From assembly GCA_938084085.1 (NCBI GenBank), contig CALKDV010000260.1:1-5716 (forward strand): a stretch of DNA of 5,716 nucleotides. The letters are read 5' to 3'. Under the pieces are notes generated by a model that saw nothing but the letters and a program-made list of their open reading frames with translations, was not told the origin of the DNA and searched no databases. Positions 1 to 5,716 of this stretch are shown here, piece after piece. Position numbers and translations under genes: made by a program. Position 1 is the stretch's first letter; every line of letters begins with the position of its first letter. Origin of the DNA: an uncultured Nannocystaceae bacterium (GTDB taxonomy: Bacteria > Myxococcota_A > Polyangia > Nannocystales > Nannocystaceae).

Positions 1-888
1 AACTCGTTCTTCTTGATCTCGATGCGGGCGGAGAAGACGCCGCGGGTGACGTTCGCCATGTTCCAGGTGCCCATCAAGAATGGTCACTACGTGAACGTGA
101 ACTCCGGCGGCGGCGGGCTCTCCACTGGTGTCATTCGCTCCATCAGTAAGAACCTGATGCTCGATCCTCCCTTCTATCTTACGAACGCGTTTGAGCAGGG
201 GAACGGGGCGGCCATTGAGTTCGGCGGGCCCATCACGAAGAACGGCAAGATTTTGTATCGCGCCTTCGCGGCCGGCGGGAGCGGGCGCTACGCCGGCAAT
301 ATCGGCGGGACGTTCTTCCCGGACGGCGACCAAAACTACGCGTGGTCCACGGGGGCGCAGCTTCAGTTCAACGCGGTCGGATTCTACGGGCGCCTCGACT
401 CAGCGCTCTTGTATGTGCCGGTGCCGACGACCTTGGCGTTCAGCTTAGGCGTCAAGTATGACCAGCGGCCGCAAGAGCGCTACCCTGCGCTGAACGTGCA
501 GGGGGTCTTCCGCTGGAAACGGCTCTCTTTGGCGGCGGAGGCCTACGGCAAGCGAGAGTTGGCGTTCAAGAACTGGCAGCTCGCCTACAACATCCAGCTG
601 GGCGTCCTCGCGGTGAAGAAACGCTTGCTCCTGGGTGCAGACTTCGGGCAGTACATCGCGACGAACTTCGAGGCGCCGCCTGCGTCGCTGAGCTACGATC
701 TACGTCGGCAGCTGCAGGAGTCGGCGGCTCGGGCCACGGCGAACGTGTTCTTGTGGCGTGACGTGTTCTACGCCTCTGCGTTTTATGGCTACCGGCTCGT
801 GGAACTCTCGCCGGCAGACCAAGAGGTCTACGGAACCGACTTCCAGACCGTCCAAGAGGCGAAGCTGGTCTTCACCTATCGGTTCTAG
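1..888 (+). CDS. Outer-membrane beta-barrel protein, porin-like (5' partial)
   Basis: The frame is open from the left edge to a TAG stop and gives 295 residues of a C-terminal portion; the true start and any signal peptide lie outside the window. The protein is rich in alternating aromatic/hydrophobic and polar residues, in Gly-containing turns and in short strands such as VTFAMFQVPI, ILYRAFAAGG, LSLAAEAYGK and VFYASAFYGYRL. It ends in FTYRF: a C-terminal Phe after an amphipathic strand is the classic outer-membrane barrel signal read by the BAM machinery. The FQVPIKNGHY segment followed by a strand-rich half loosely recalls phosphate-selective (OprP/OprO-type) porins, but I cannot confirm the family. 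The likely role is a passive channel or structural barrel in the outer membrane. It converges on the DUF6165 gene, with a hairpin between them, so it probably belongs to a separate transcription unit. The barrel call is fairly sure; the porin subtype is a guess. Confidence 0.68.
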   Translation, partial: NSFFLISMRAEKTPRVTFAMFQVPIKNGHYVNVNSGGGGLSTGVIRSISKNLMLDPPFYLTNAFEQGNGAAIEFGGPITKNGKILYRAFAAGGSGRYAGNIGGTFFPDGDQNYAWSTGAQLQFNAVGFYGRLDSALLYVPVPTTLAFSLGVKYDQRPQERYPALNVQGVFRWKRLSLAAEAYGKRELAFKNWQLAYNIQLGVLAVKKRLLLGADFGQYIATNFEAPPASLSYDLRRQLQESAARATANVFLWRDVFYASAFYGYRLVELSPADQEVYGTDFQTVQEAKLVFTYRF

Positions 889-891
889 GAA

Positions 892-914
892 CGAAGGGGG
901 AGGGCGCCCCTTCG
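892..914. terminator. Hairpin between convergent genes, probable bidirectional terminator
   Basis: CGAAGGGG (892-899) pairs perfectly with CCCCTTCG (907-914) around a 7-base loop, giving an 8-bp GC-rich stem. It fills the 27-bp gap between the TAG ending the barrel gene (886-888) and the TGA ending the DUF6165 gene (916-918). The symmetry allows it to act on both strands. A proper T-tract is absent on either side (only short T runs, such as CTTTTCT near 930 on the plus strand), so termination strength is uncertain. An internal GGGCGCCC palindrome (902-909) could compete with the long stem. Confidence 0.6.
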
Positions 915-915
915 C

Positions 916-1302
916 TCAGTATTCGGCGTAGCTTTTCTCTTCGACGATCGGAGAGCCGACGTGCTCGTCAACCGACCGCTTTGCCTTGGCACGTCGGTCG
1001 TTGGTGACGTACACAGCCCGCGCGAGCTCAATGAACTTGGGTCCAAAGTCATCGGCTCGTTCACGATCGCGGATGTCATCCTCAATCTCCCACAACGCCT
1101 CGTTGATGGTCTGGAGCGCCGCTTGAAGCTGGGGGAGTTCGGAAAAGGATCCCAGCGCCTGGTCACGAACCTTGACGAGGAGCGCCAACTCGTGACGGAT
1201 ATTGACCAGCTTCGCCTCGTCCGTGATCCGCTCGGACTTGATGGTGAGGATGGTGATTTTGTCGATGAGTTCGCCAGCGCCGACGGGGATAGAGATTTTC
1301 AT
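916..1302 (-). CDS. DUF6165 family protein
   Basis: This is a 128-residue protein matching the DUF6165 family, whose members are short and of unknown biochemical function. Family hallmarks visible here are an N-terminal GELIDKITIL segment (residues 10-19) with SERIT following, a central helical stretch ending in INEALWEIEDDIRDRE (66-81), then DFGPKFIELARAVYVTNDRRA (85-105) and a C-terminal VEEKSYAEY. It looks soluble, mainly helical and charged, with no signal peptide or membrane segment. The frame is open further upstream to 1431, but the start at 1302 is preferred: family similarity begins there, and AGGAG lies 8 bases upstream. Its ATG overlaps the TGA of the TPR-glycosyltransferase gene as ATGA, so translation is probably coupled. 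From my knowledge of the family, DUF6165 genes often sit beside TPR or glycosyltransferase genes, which suggests a helper role in glycan or surface modification; this is inference. Confidence 0.92.
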   Translation of the reverse strand: MKISIPVGAGELIDKITILTIKSERITDEAKLVNIRHELALLVKVRDQALGSFSELPQLQAALQTINEALWEIEDDIRDRERADDFGPKFIELARAVYVTNDRRAKAKRSVDEHVGSPIVEEKSYAEY

Positions 1303-3074
1303 GGGGGGAGCTCCTGGAGGGCCGAGGTTATCTGTCGAAACACTGCCGACCAGTCGCCGGCAGTTGGCTGTCGAAACAGCCGCACCGCATCGTACCAAGG
1401 AGAGGAGGTGCCGTGGCCGGCCCATCGCCAATCGGGGGCGTAGGCAGTGGGGACCCAGGTTGGAACCCCCATGCTGGCGGCGAGGTGGACGATGGAGGTG
1501 TCTGAGCTCAGCAGCAGGTCACACGCGCTCAAGATAGCGGAGGAGTCTAAGAAGGCTCCATCGGCGTCCAGCGGTCCGTCGAGGATGTGGAGCCCGCCGG
1601 TGTCGATGTAGCTGTCGAGCTGGTCCAAGCCATCCCCGGCTTGCAGGGAGATGAGGTCGAGGCCCTCGACGTTGGAGAGCAGCGGGATGAAGTGGGCGAG
1701 GGGGATGGAGCGCTCCGCGTCGCCGGCGTAGCTTGGGTTGCCTTGCCACGCTATCGCGACTCGCCGGGACCGGCGCACGGGTAGCCGAGCTCGCCAGATT
1801 TCGCGCCGCATGTTTGCGGCCTCAAAACATGGCGGGTGGTGAAACTCTGCGCGCGCCGCCGCGCCAGACAGCAGGGGGAGGCTCATGAGCCCCGTCCACA
1901 CGTCGTGCGCGGGCGTCGGCGCCTTCAGCGACACGACGGTGTCGACGCCCGGGAGGGCGGTGAGGAGGGGGAGCAGCCGGGGGTGCACCTGGAGGGTGAT
2001 GCTCGCGGGCTCGTGGTCACGCCGGACCAGCTTGCAAAAGCGCGAAAACTGCAGGGTGTCTCCGAGGCCCTGCTCTGCCACGAGGAGGAGGTGGCGTCCG
2101 CGAATATCTCGCATGGACGGGAGGCATCGCGCCGCCGGGAGGGGGTCGCGATGGTGGACCCACCGGGGCGTCTCGATCGCGGCGGTTGGGATGTCGGGCA
2201 TGTCGTAGCGCGCCTCAAAGTCTAGGAATCCATCCTCCCAGCGTTGATGCCGAAGCAGGAGCAGTCCTCGGTTGAAGCGGATGTCGTGGGCGTCCGCGCA
2301 GGCGTCGAGGAGCGCGGTGAGGCGTCGTTCGGCGGCCTCTCTGCGACCCGCTCGTTCATGCAGGGAGGCCAATTCCATCGTGGCGCCGACGTGCCTGGGA
2401 TCCAGGCTAAGGGTGCGATCAAGCGCGCGTATCGCCTCGTCCTCGGCTCCCACCTTGACCTCAATCTTCGCGTGATTGAAGTGGAGATCGGCGCGCGTCG
2501 GTGCTCGGCGGGTCGCGCGACGGATCATCTCGAGCGCATCGTCTGCGCGTTCGGGATGGTCCGCGCAGGCGATGGCGAGGTTGGAGAGAAACTCGACACC
2601 CTCGGGGTGGCCTGCGCAGGCGATCTCGTGGTGCATCACGGAGGCGTCGATGTCGCCGCCGTCCCGTGCGAGGTGTCCCCAAAAATCGTGGAGCGCTGCA
2701 CACCGCTCGGGAGAGGGTGGCCCGCCCCCCTCAAGCAGCTCGAGGGCGCGCTGCACCGAGTGAATCGCCTCTTCGGTTCGGCCCAGCAAGCGCAGGTAGA
2801 GCGCCATGTGCTCATGAAAATCGGGTACGTCCTCTCGAAGGCGGATGGCTCTGCGCGTGTGCGATCGTGCCATCCGCGGGTCCCCGCGGAGATGCGCGAT
2901 GAGCCCCCTCAGGTCCCATCCAAAGGCGTCGCTAGCGGACTCCGCCAGCAGCCTGTCAACCATGGACTCCGCAGTATCCAGTGAGCCAGAGGAGATCGAC
3001 GCGCGAATTTTCTCCAGGTGTGGAGCGGACGCGTCGTGATTGTCAGAGGAGTTCATCCCAGGTCGCTCGGCCAT
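1299..3074 (-). CDS. TPR-repeat protein with C-terminal GT9-like glycosyltransferase domain
   Basis: A 591-residue, two-part protein. Residues about 20-290 are helical TPR-type repeats, with recognisable units such as TEEAIHSVQRALELL (100-114), AEDEAIRALDRTLSLDPRH (210-228) and GRREAAERRLTALL (243-256). Residues about 325-590 resemble the GT-B glycosyltransferase domain found in many bacterial TPR proteins and related to the GT9 heptosyltransferase fold. Motifs there are EQGLGDTLQFSRF (334-346), VAIAWQGNP (439-447), RSIPL (455-459), LISLQ (474-478), SSDTSIVHLAASMGVPTW (523-540), PDWRW (547-551), SPWY (558-561) and RLFRQ (565-569). No signal peptide is seen, so it is probably cytoplasmic; TPRs may hold an acceptor or partner. 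Neither the donor sugar nor the acceptor can be read. The start is uncertain: ATG at 3074 (used here) and ATG at 3056 (MNSSDN) both lack a clear Shine-Dalgarno. It is the first gene of the pair with DUF6165, overlapping by 4 bases. There is no frameshift or missing motif. Confidence 0.9.
   Translation of the reverse strand: MAERPGMNSSDNHDASAPHLEKIRASISSGSLDTAESMVDRLLAESASDAFGWDLRGLIAHLRGDPRMARSHTRRAIRLREDVPDFHEHMALYLRLLGRTEEAIHSVQRALELLEGGGPPSPERCAALHDFWGHLARDGGDIDASVMHHEIACAGHPEGVEFLSNLAIACADHPERADDALEMIRRATRRAPTRADLHFNHAKIEVKVGAEDEAIRALDRTLSLDPRHVGATMELASLHERAGRREAAERRLTALLDACADAHDIRFNRGLLLLRHQRWEDGFLDFEARYDMPDIPTAAIETPRWVHHRDPLPAARCLPSMRDIRGRHLLLVAEQGLGDTLQFSRFCKLVRRDHEPASITLQVHPRLLPLLTALPGVDTVVSLKAPTPAHDVWTGLMSLPLLSGAAARAEFHHPPCFEAANMRREIWRARLPVRRSRRVAIAWQGNPSYAGDAERSIPLAHFIPLLSNVEGLDLISLQAGDGLDQLDSYIDTGGLHILDGPLDADGAFLDSSAILSACDLLLSSDTSIVHLAASMGVPTWVPTAYAPDWRWAGHGTSSPWYDAVRLFRQPTAGDWSAVFRQITSALQELPP
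1311..1315 (-). promoter_or_regulatory. Ribosome binding site of the DUF6165 gene
   Basis: On the minus strand AGGAG stands 8 bases before the ATG at 1302. It lies inside the last codons of the upstream glycosyltransferase gene. It decides the start: the longer upstream in-frame extension (to 1431) only reads through the other gene in a shifted frame. Confidence 0.75.
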
Positions 3075-3224
3075 TATCTACGTAACGAGTGAGGCGGCCG
3101 GCGCTCAACGATACTGCAGGTAAATCGATCGTGGGACGCGATCCTTTACACCTCGCCCAACCGACCCCTAGGCCATCTTTGACGGAGCGAGTGCCGGATG
3201 ACGGGCGGCGACAGGTCACGCCGA

Positions 3225-3671
3225 TCAATGAACTTCTGCGTCGGAGACGTAGAGGCCGGCGACGAATCGCCCGGTCTTTGGACCCTCGGGCGCCGCGGCA
3301 TGCCGAATGTCTCGCAGCCAGGTCCAACGAAAGATGCCCTTGTCGTGGCCGTCCGAGAACTTGAGTCCGACGGCGTAGGCTCCTACCTCCCACATCTCCG
3401 CGATGGAGACGTTGTCTGAGGTCGGGTGATACCTCACTAGATTCGAGTGTCCTTGACACTCCGCGCAGGGGCACCATCCGCGAAGGTACGACGCTGTATA
3501 TTCCGAGCGAGACGAGTCTTCCCACGTGATCACGAGCGAGCGCGTGTTCGTGTGGTGGACGATGTCGATAGGGCGCACCCCAGGGATATAGCAAGACCAT
3601 TGGCGTCGTGGGGGGTCGGTCACGCGGGTCGTTTCGAGGGCCGGTACAGGAGGGGTGGTGCGACGCGGCAT
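3225..3671 (-). CDS. DUF971 / GBBH-like N-terminal domain protein with Cys3-His zinc site
   Basis: With the ATG at 3671 the protein has 148 residues. After a Pro/Arg/Thr-rich, probably disordered leader (about 1-30), residues about 33-122 match the DUF971 domain: RPIDIVHH, then LVITWEDSSRSEYTASYLRG, CPCAECQGH (67-75), VGAYAVGLKFSDGHDKGIF (95-113) and WTWLRD. This fold forms the N-terminal domain of gamma-butyrobetaine hydroxylase and also occurs alone or beside Fe-S assembly factors. Cys67, Cys69, Cys72 and His109 align with the Cys3-His zinc ligands of the eukaryotic hydroxylase. The oxygenase domain is absent, so it is not itself a hydroxylase; its function is unknown. An in-frame ATG at 3758 would add 29 Ala/Ser-rich residues; neither start has a good ribosome binding site, so the start is open. 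It is divergent from icd and lies 150 bp upstream of the TPR gene on the same strand, so co-transcription with that gene is possible. Confidence 0.85.
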   Translation of the reverse strand: MPRRTTPPVPALETTRVTDPPRRQWSCYIPGVRPIDIVHHTNTRSLVITWEDSSRSEYTASYLRGWCPCAECQGHSNLVRYHPTSDNVSIAEMWEVGAYAVGLKFSDGHDKGIFRWTWLRDIRHAAAPEGPKTGRFVAGLYVSDAEVH

Positions 3672-3760
3672 GGCGGCAGTCAGCCCCGCAAAGGTGCTGT
3701 CTGCGGCGGCGTCGGCGAGAGGCGAGAGGCGGGAGGCCGGACCTGCGCAGGACCACATTC

Positions 3761-3774
3761 ACGCGCAGGCGCGT
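3761..3774. repeat. Small perfect inverted repeat in the divergent intergenic region
   Basis: ACGCGC (3761-3766) and GCGCGT (3769-3774) form a perfect inverted repeat around two bases, immediately followed by an A/T-rich TAAATTT. It lies between the divergent DUF971 and icd genes, where a regulator binding site would be expected. A 12-base GC-rich palindrome can arise by chance in DNA of this composition, so the functional claim is weak. Confidence 0.3.
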
Positions 3775-3800
3775 AAATTTGGCACCTTCCGCGGCGTCCA

Positions 3801-3806
3801 TTGACA
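3801..3806 (+). promoter_or_regulatory. Possible -35 box of the icd promoter
   Basis: An exact TTGACA lies 57 bases before the icd start. At 16-18 bases downstream no good -10 hexamer is present (best GACCAT at 3825-3830, three of six matches). The same bases read TTGTCA on the minus strand, so the box could serve the divergent DUF971 gene instead. Treat this as a candidate only. Confidence 0.25.
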
Positions 3807-3850
3807 ACGACGGCGTCTGGGAACGACCATCCGCCTGCTGGGCGAGCCCC

Positions 3851-3855
3851 AGGAG
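3851..3855 (+). promoter_or_regulatory. Ribosome binding site of icd
   Basis: AGGAG with a 7-base spacer to the ATG at 3863. It is a strong site, it fixes the start, and it agrees with the N-terminus expected for monomeric isocitrate dehydrogenase. Confidence 0.85.
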
Positions 3856-3862
3856 ACACGAG

Positions 3863-5716
3863 ATGACCGACACGCCGACCATTGTGTACACGAAGACTGA
3901 CGAGGCTCCCGCCCTCGCGACCTACTCCTTCTTGCCGATCGCGACGGCGTTCACGAAGACTGCGGGGGTGGCGCTCGAACTCCGCGATATCTCCTTGGCG
4001 GGACGAATCCTGGCGCAGTTTAACGACCGTCTCGCGCCAGAGCACCGGGTCTCCGATGCGTTGGCAGAGCTTGGTGAGATGACCCAATCTCCCGAAACCA
4101 ACATCATCAAGCTGCCGAACATCTCTGCATCCGTGCCCCAGCTTGAGGCTGCCATCCGGGAGCTGCAAGCGAAGGGATTCGCGATTCCCGACTATCCGGT
4201 GGCGCCCTCCACGGACGAGGAGCATGAGATCGCGGCCCGCTACCAGAGGGTCAAGGGCAGCGCTGTAAATCCCGTCCTCCGCGAGGGGAACTCGGATCGA
4301 CGTGCCCCGAAGGCGGTGAAGGAATACGCCCGGAGCAACCCACACTCCATGGGTGCATGGGAATCCACTTCAGCCTCCCACGTCGCGACGATGGAGGGGG
4401 GCGATTTTCGCTCCAACGAGCGCTCCGTGACCATGAACGAGGCGACTGTCGCACGCATCGAGCATGTGACCGCCGGTGGCGAGGTGACCACGCTTAAAGA
4501 GGGAATCGCGCTGGAGGCGGGCGAGATCGTGGACGCGACGACCATGCAGCTTGTGGCGCTGCGATCGTTTTTGACCGAACAGGTCGAAGATGCCCGCGAC
4601 AAGGGCGTGCTGTTCTCGTTGCACATGAAGGCGACGATGATGAAGGTGTCGGACCCGATCATTTTTGGACACGGAGTCCGCGTCTTTTTTAAGGATGTGT
4701 TCGAGCGCTTCGGGGATGTCTTCGACCGGCTTGGGGTCAACGTGAACAATGGCCTCGGCGACCTGTTGTCGAAGGTAGACCGGCTCCCTGCGTCGGAGCG
4801 TGATCCTATCCTCAAGGCCATCGACGACGTCTACGCGTCGGGGCCCTCCCTCGCCATGGTAGATTCCGATCGAGGCATCACCAATCTTCACGTACCCAGC
4901 GACGTCATCATCGACGCGTCGATGCCCGCGATGATCCGGACCTCGGGGCGCATGTGGAACGCCCAGGGGAAGGCCGAGGACGCGAAGGCGGTGATCCCCG
5001 ACAGCAGCTACGCGGGTGTCTACCGCGAGGTGATCGAATTTTGTAAGCGCAACGGGGCTTTTGATCCCACGACCATGGGGAGCGTCCCCAACGTGGGCCT
5101 GATGGCGAAGAAGGCCGAGGAGTACGGTTCCCACGACAAAACGTTTGAGATCGACCGACCGGGCACCGTCCGCGTGGTGCTCGAGTCGGGAGAGACGGCG
5201 CTCTCCCATGAGGTCGAAGCCGGGGACATCTGGCGGATGTGTCAGGTGAAGGACGCGCCGGTGCGCGACTGGGTGCAGCTGGCGGTACGTCGTGCTCGAG
5301 CCACCAGGGCAGCGACGGTCTTTTGGCTTGACGACGCCCGCGCCCACGACGCCGAGCTCATCGTGAAGGTCAATCGTTGCCTGTCCGAGACGGACACGGA
5401 CGGCCTCGATATCTCTATTCGTTCGCCGATCGAAGCGACGAAGTTTACGCTCGGTCGCATCAAAGAGGGGCTCGACACCATCTCGGTGACCGGCAACGTA
5501 CTCCGTGACTACCTCACCGATCTCTTCCCCATCTTGGAGGTCGGCACCAGCGCGAAGATGCTGTCGATCGTGCCGCTCATGCGCGGCGGCGGCTTGTTTG
5601 AGACCGGCGCGGGCGGGTCGGCGCCGAAGCACGTGCAGCAGTTTGAAAAGGAGGGACATCTCCGTTGGGACTCTCTCGGTGAATTCCTGGCGCTGGCGGT
5701 ATCTCTCGAGCACCTC
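3863..5716 (+). CDS. icd: Isocitrate dehydrogenase, NADP-dependent, monomeric type (3' partial)
   Basis: The enzyme oxidatively decarboxylates isocitrate to 2-oxoglutarate with NADP+ in the TCA cycle, in the cytoplasm. The frame has no stop and runs off the right edge after 618 residues; the family is about 740 long, so roughly 120 C-terminal residues are missing. Similarity to Azotobacter/Corynebacterium-type enzymes is clear from residue 6 (IVYTKTDEAPALATYS) onward. Residues expected to bind isocitrate and metal are all present: Ser133, Asn136, Arg140 and Arg146 in the GSAVNPVLREGNSDRRAP block, Lys256 in KATMMKVSDP, Asp351 in DASMPAMIR, Tyr421 in EEYGSHDKTF, and Arg548, Asp549, Asp553 in VLRDYLTDLFP. 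Lys589, His590 and Arg601 match the positions associated with NADP preference. AGGAG 7 bases before ATG supports the start. The gene diverges from the DUF971 gene. This is the single-chain IDH family, distinct in sequence from the common homodimeric Icd. Identification is essentially certain. Confidence 0.98.
   Translation, partial: MTDTPTIVYTKTDEAPALATYSFLPIATAFTKTAGVALELRDISLAGRILAQFNDRLAPEHRVSDALAELGEMTQSPETNIIKLPNISASVPQLEAAIRELQAKGFAIPDYPVAPSTDEEHEIAARYQRVKGSAVNPVLREGNSDRRAPKAVKEYARSNPHSMGAWESTSASHVATMEGGDFRSNERSVTMNEATVARIEHVTAGGEVTTLKEGIALEAGEIVDATTMQLVALRSFLTEQVEDARDKGVLFSLHMKATMMKVSDPIIFGHGVRVFFKDVFERFGDVFDRLGVNVNNGLGDLLSKVDRLPASERDPILKAIDDVYASGPSLAMVDSDRGITNLHVPSDVIIDASMPAMIRTSGRMWNAQGKAEDAKAVIPDSSYAGVYREVIEFCKRNGAFDPTTMGSVPNVGLMAKKAEEYGSHDKTFEIDRPGTVRVVLESGETALSHEVEAGDIWRMCQVKDAPVRDWVQLAVRRARATRAATVFWLDDARAHDAELIVKVNRCLSETDTDGLDISIRSPIEATKFTLGRIKEGLDTISVTGNVLRDYLTDLFPILEVGTSAKMLSIVPLMRGGGLFETGAGGSAPKHVQQFEKEGHLRWDSLGEFLALAVSLEHL

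Noticed and set aside
1303..1431. N-terminal extension of the DUF6165 protein by 43 residues
   Set aside because: The extension only reads the end of the upstream glycosyltransferase gene in another frame, while family similarity and the ribosome binding site both point to the ATG at 1302.
2244..2984. A 246-codon open frame on the plus strand
   Set aside because: It is antisense to the TPR part of the glycosyltransferase gene and shows no recognisable domain or ribosome binding site; it is a shadow frame.
3127..3143. GATCG...CGATC inverted repeat in the gap before the TPR gene
   Set aside because: A 5-bp stem with a 7-base loop and no supporting promoter or T-run is not distinguishable from chance.
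3206..3223. Weak hairpin CGGCG-8 bases-CGCCG just after the DUF971 stop
   Set aside because: The stem is only 5 bp with a long loop and no T-tract; in GC-rich DNA this is expected by chance, so I do not call a terminator.
3043..3891. A 282-codon open frame on the minus strand
   Set aside because: It overlaps the DUF971 gene in another frame, gives an Arg-rich low-quality translation, and runs across the intergenic region, the 5' end of icd and the start of the TPR gene.
3889..3962. Direct repeat of CACGAAGACTG at 3889-3899 and 3952-3962
   Set aside because: Both copies encode Thr-Lys-Thr within conserved icd sequence (YTKTDE and FTKTAG), so the repeat is explained by the protein and by shared codon choice.
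4370..5713. A 447-codon open frame on the minus strand
   Set aside because: It lies antisense to icd, whose protein matches monomeric isocitrate dehydrogenase throughout. Its translation is Arg/His-rich with no family resemblance, as expected for a high-GC antisense shadow.

Overview
The window comes from a high-GC, Gram-negative bacterium. The Gram-negative call rests on the first gene, which reads as an outer-membrane beta-barrel ending in Tyr-Arg-Phe. Coding regions prefer G or C at third codon positions. The gene mix (porin-like barrel, TPR glycosyltransferase with a DUF6165 partner, DUF971 protein, monomeric isocitrate dehydrogenase) fits Proteobacteria or the myxobacterial/deltaproteobacterial lineages. 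The sequence alone does not fix the phylum.

Layout, left to right. (1) 1-888, plus strand: the 3' part of a beta-barrel protein gene, open at the left edge. (2) 892-914: a hairpin sitting exactly between two convergent stop codons. (3) 916-3074, minus strand: a two-gene operon. The upstream gene (1299-3074) encodes a 591-residue TPR protein with a C-terminal GT-B/GT9-like glycosyltransferase domain. The downstream gene (916-1302) encodes a 128-residue DUF6165 protein. Their stop and start codons overlap as ATGA. (4) 3225-3671 (or to 3758), minus strand: a DUF971 / gamma-butyrobetaine-hydroxylase N-terminal-like protein with an apparent Cys3-His zinc site. (5) About 3672-3862: a divergent intergenic region with a small inverted repeat, a TTGACA box and a good ribosome binding site. 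(6) 3863-5716, plus strand: the first 618 codons of a monomeric NADP-dependent isocitrate dehydrogenase gene (icd), running off the right edge.

Functionally this is mostly ordinary chromosome. The isocitrate dehydrogenase is a central TCA-cycle enzyme and all its recognisable substrate, metal and cofactor residues are intact. The TPR-glycosyltransferase/DUF6165 pair is the least understood part: the overlap implies coupled translation and a shared job, perhaps in glycosylation of protein or envelope material, but no substrate can be read from the sequence. I saw no tRNA, rRNA, CRISPR array, insertion sequence or phage feature, and no stretch over 300 bases lacks a gene. I found no convincing new multi-gene system.
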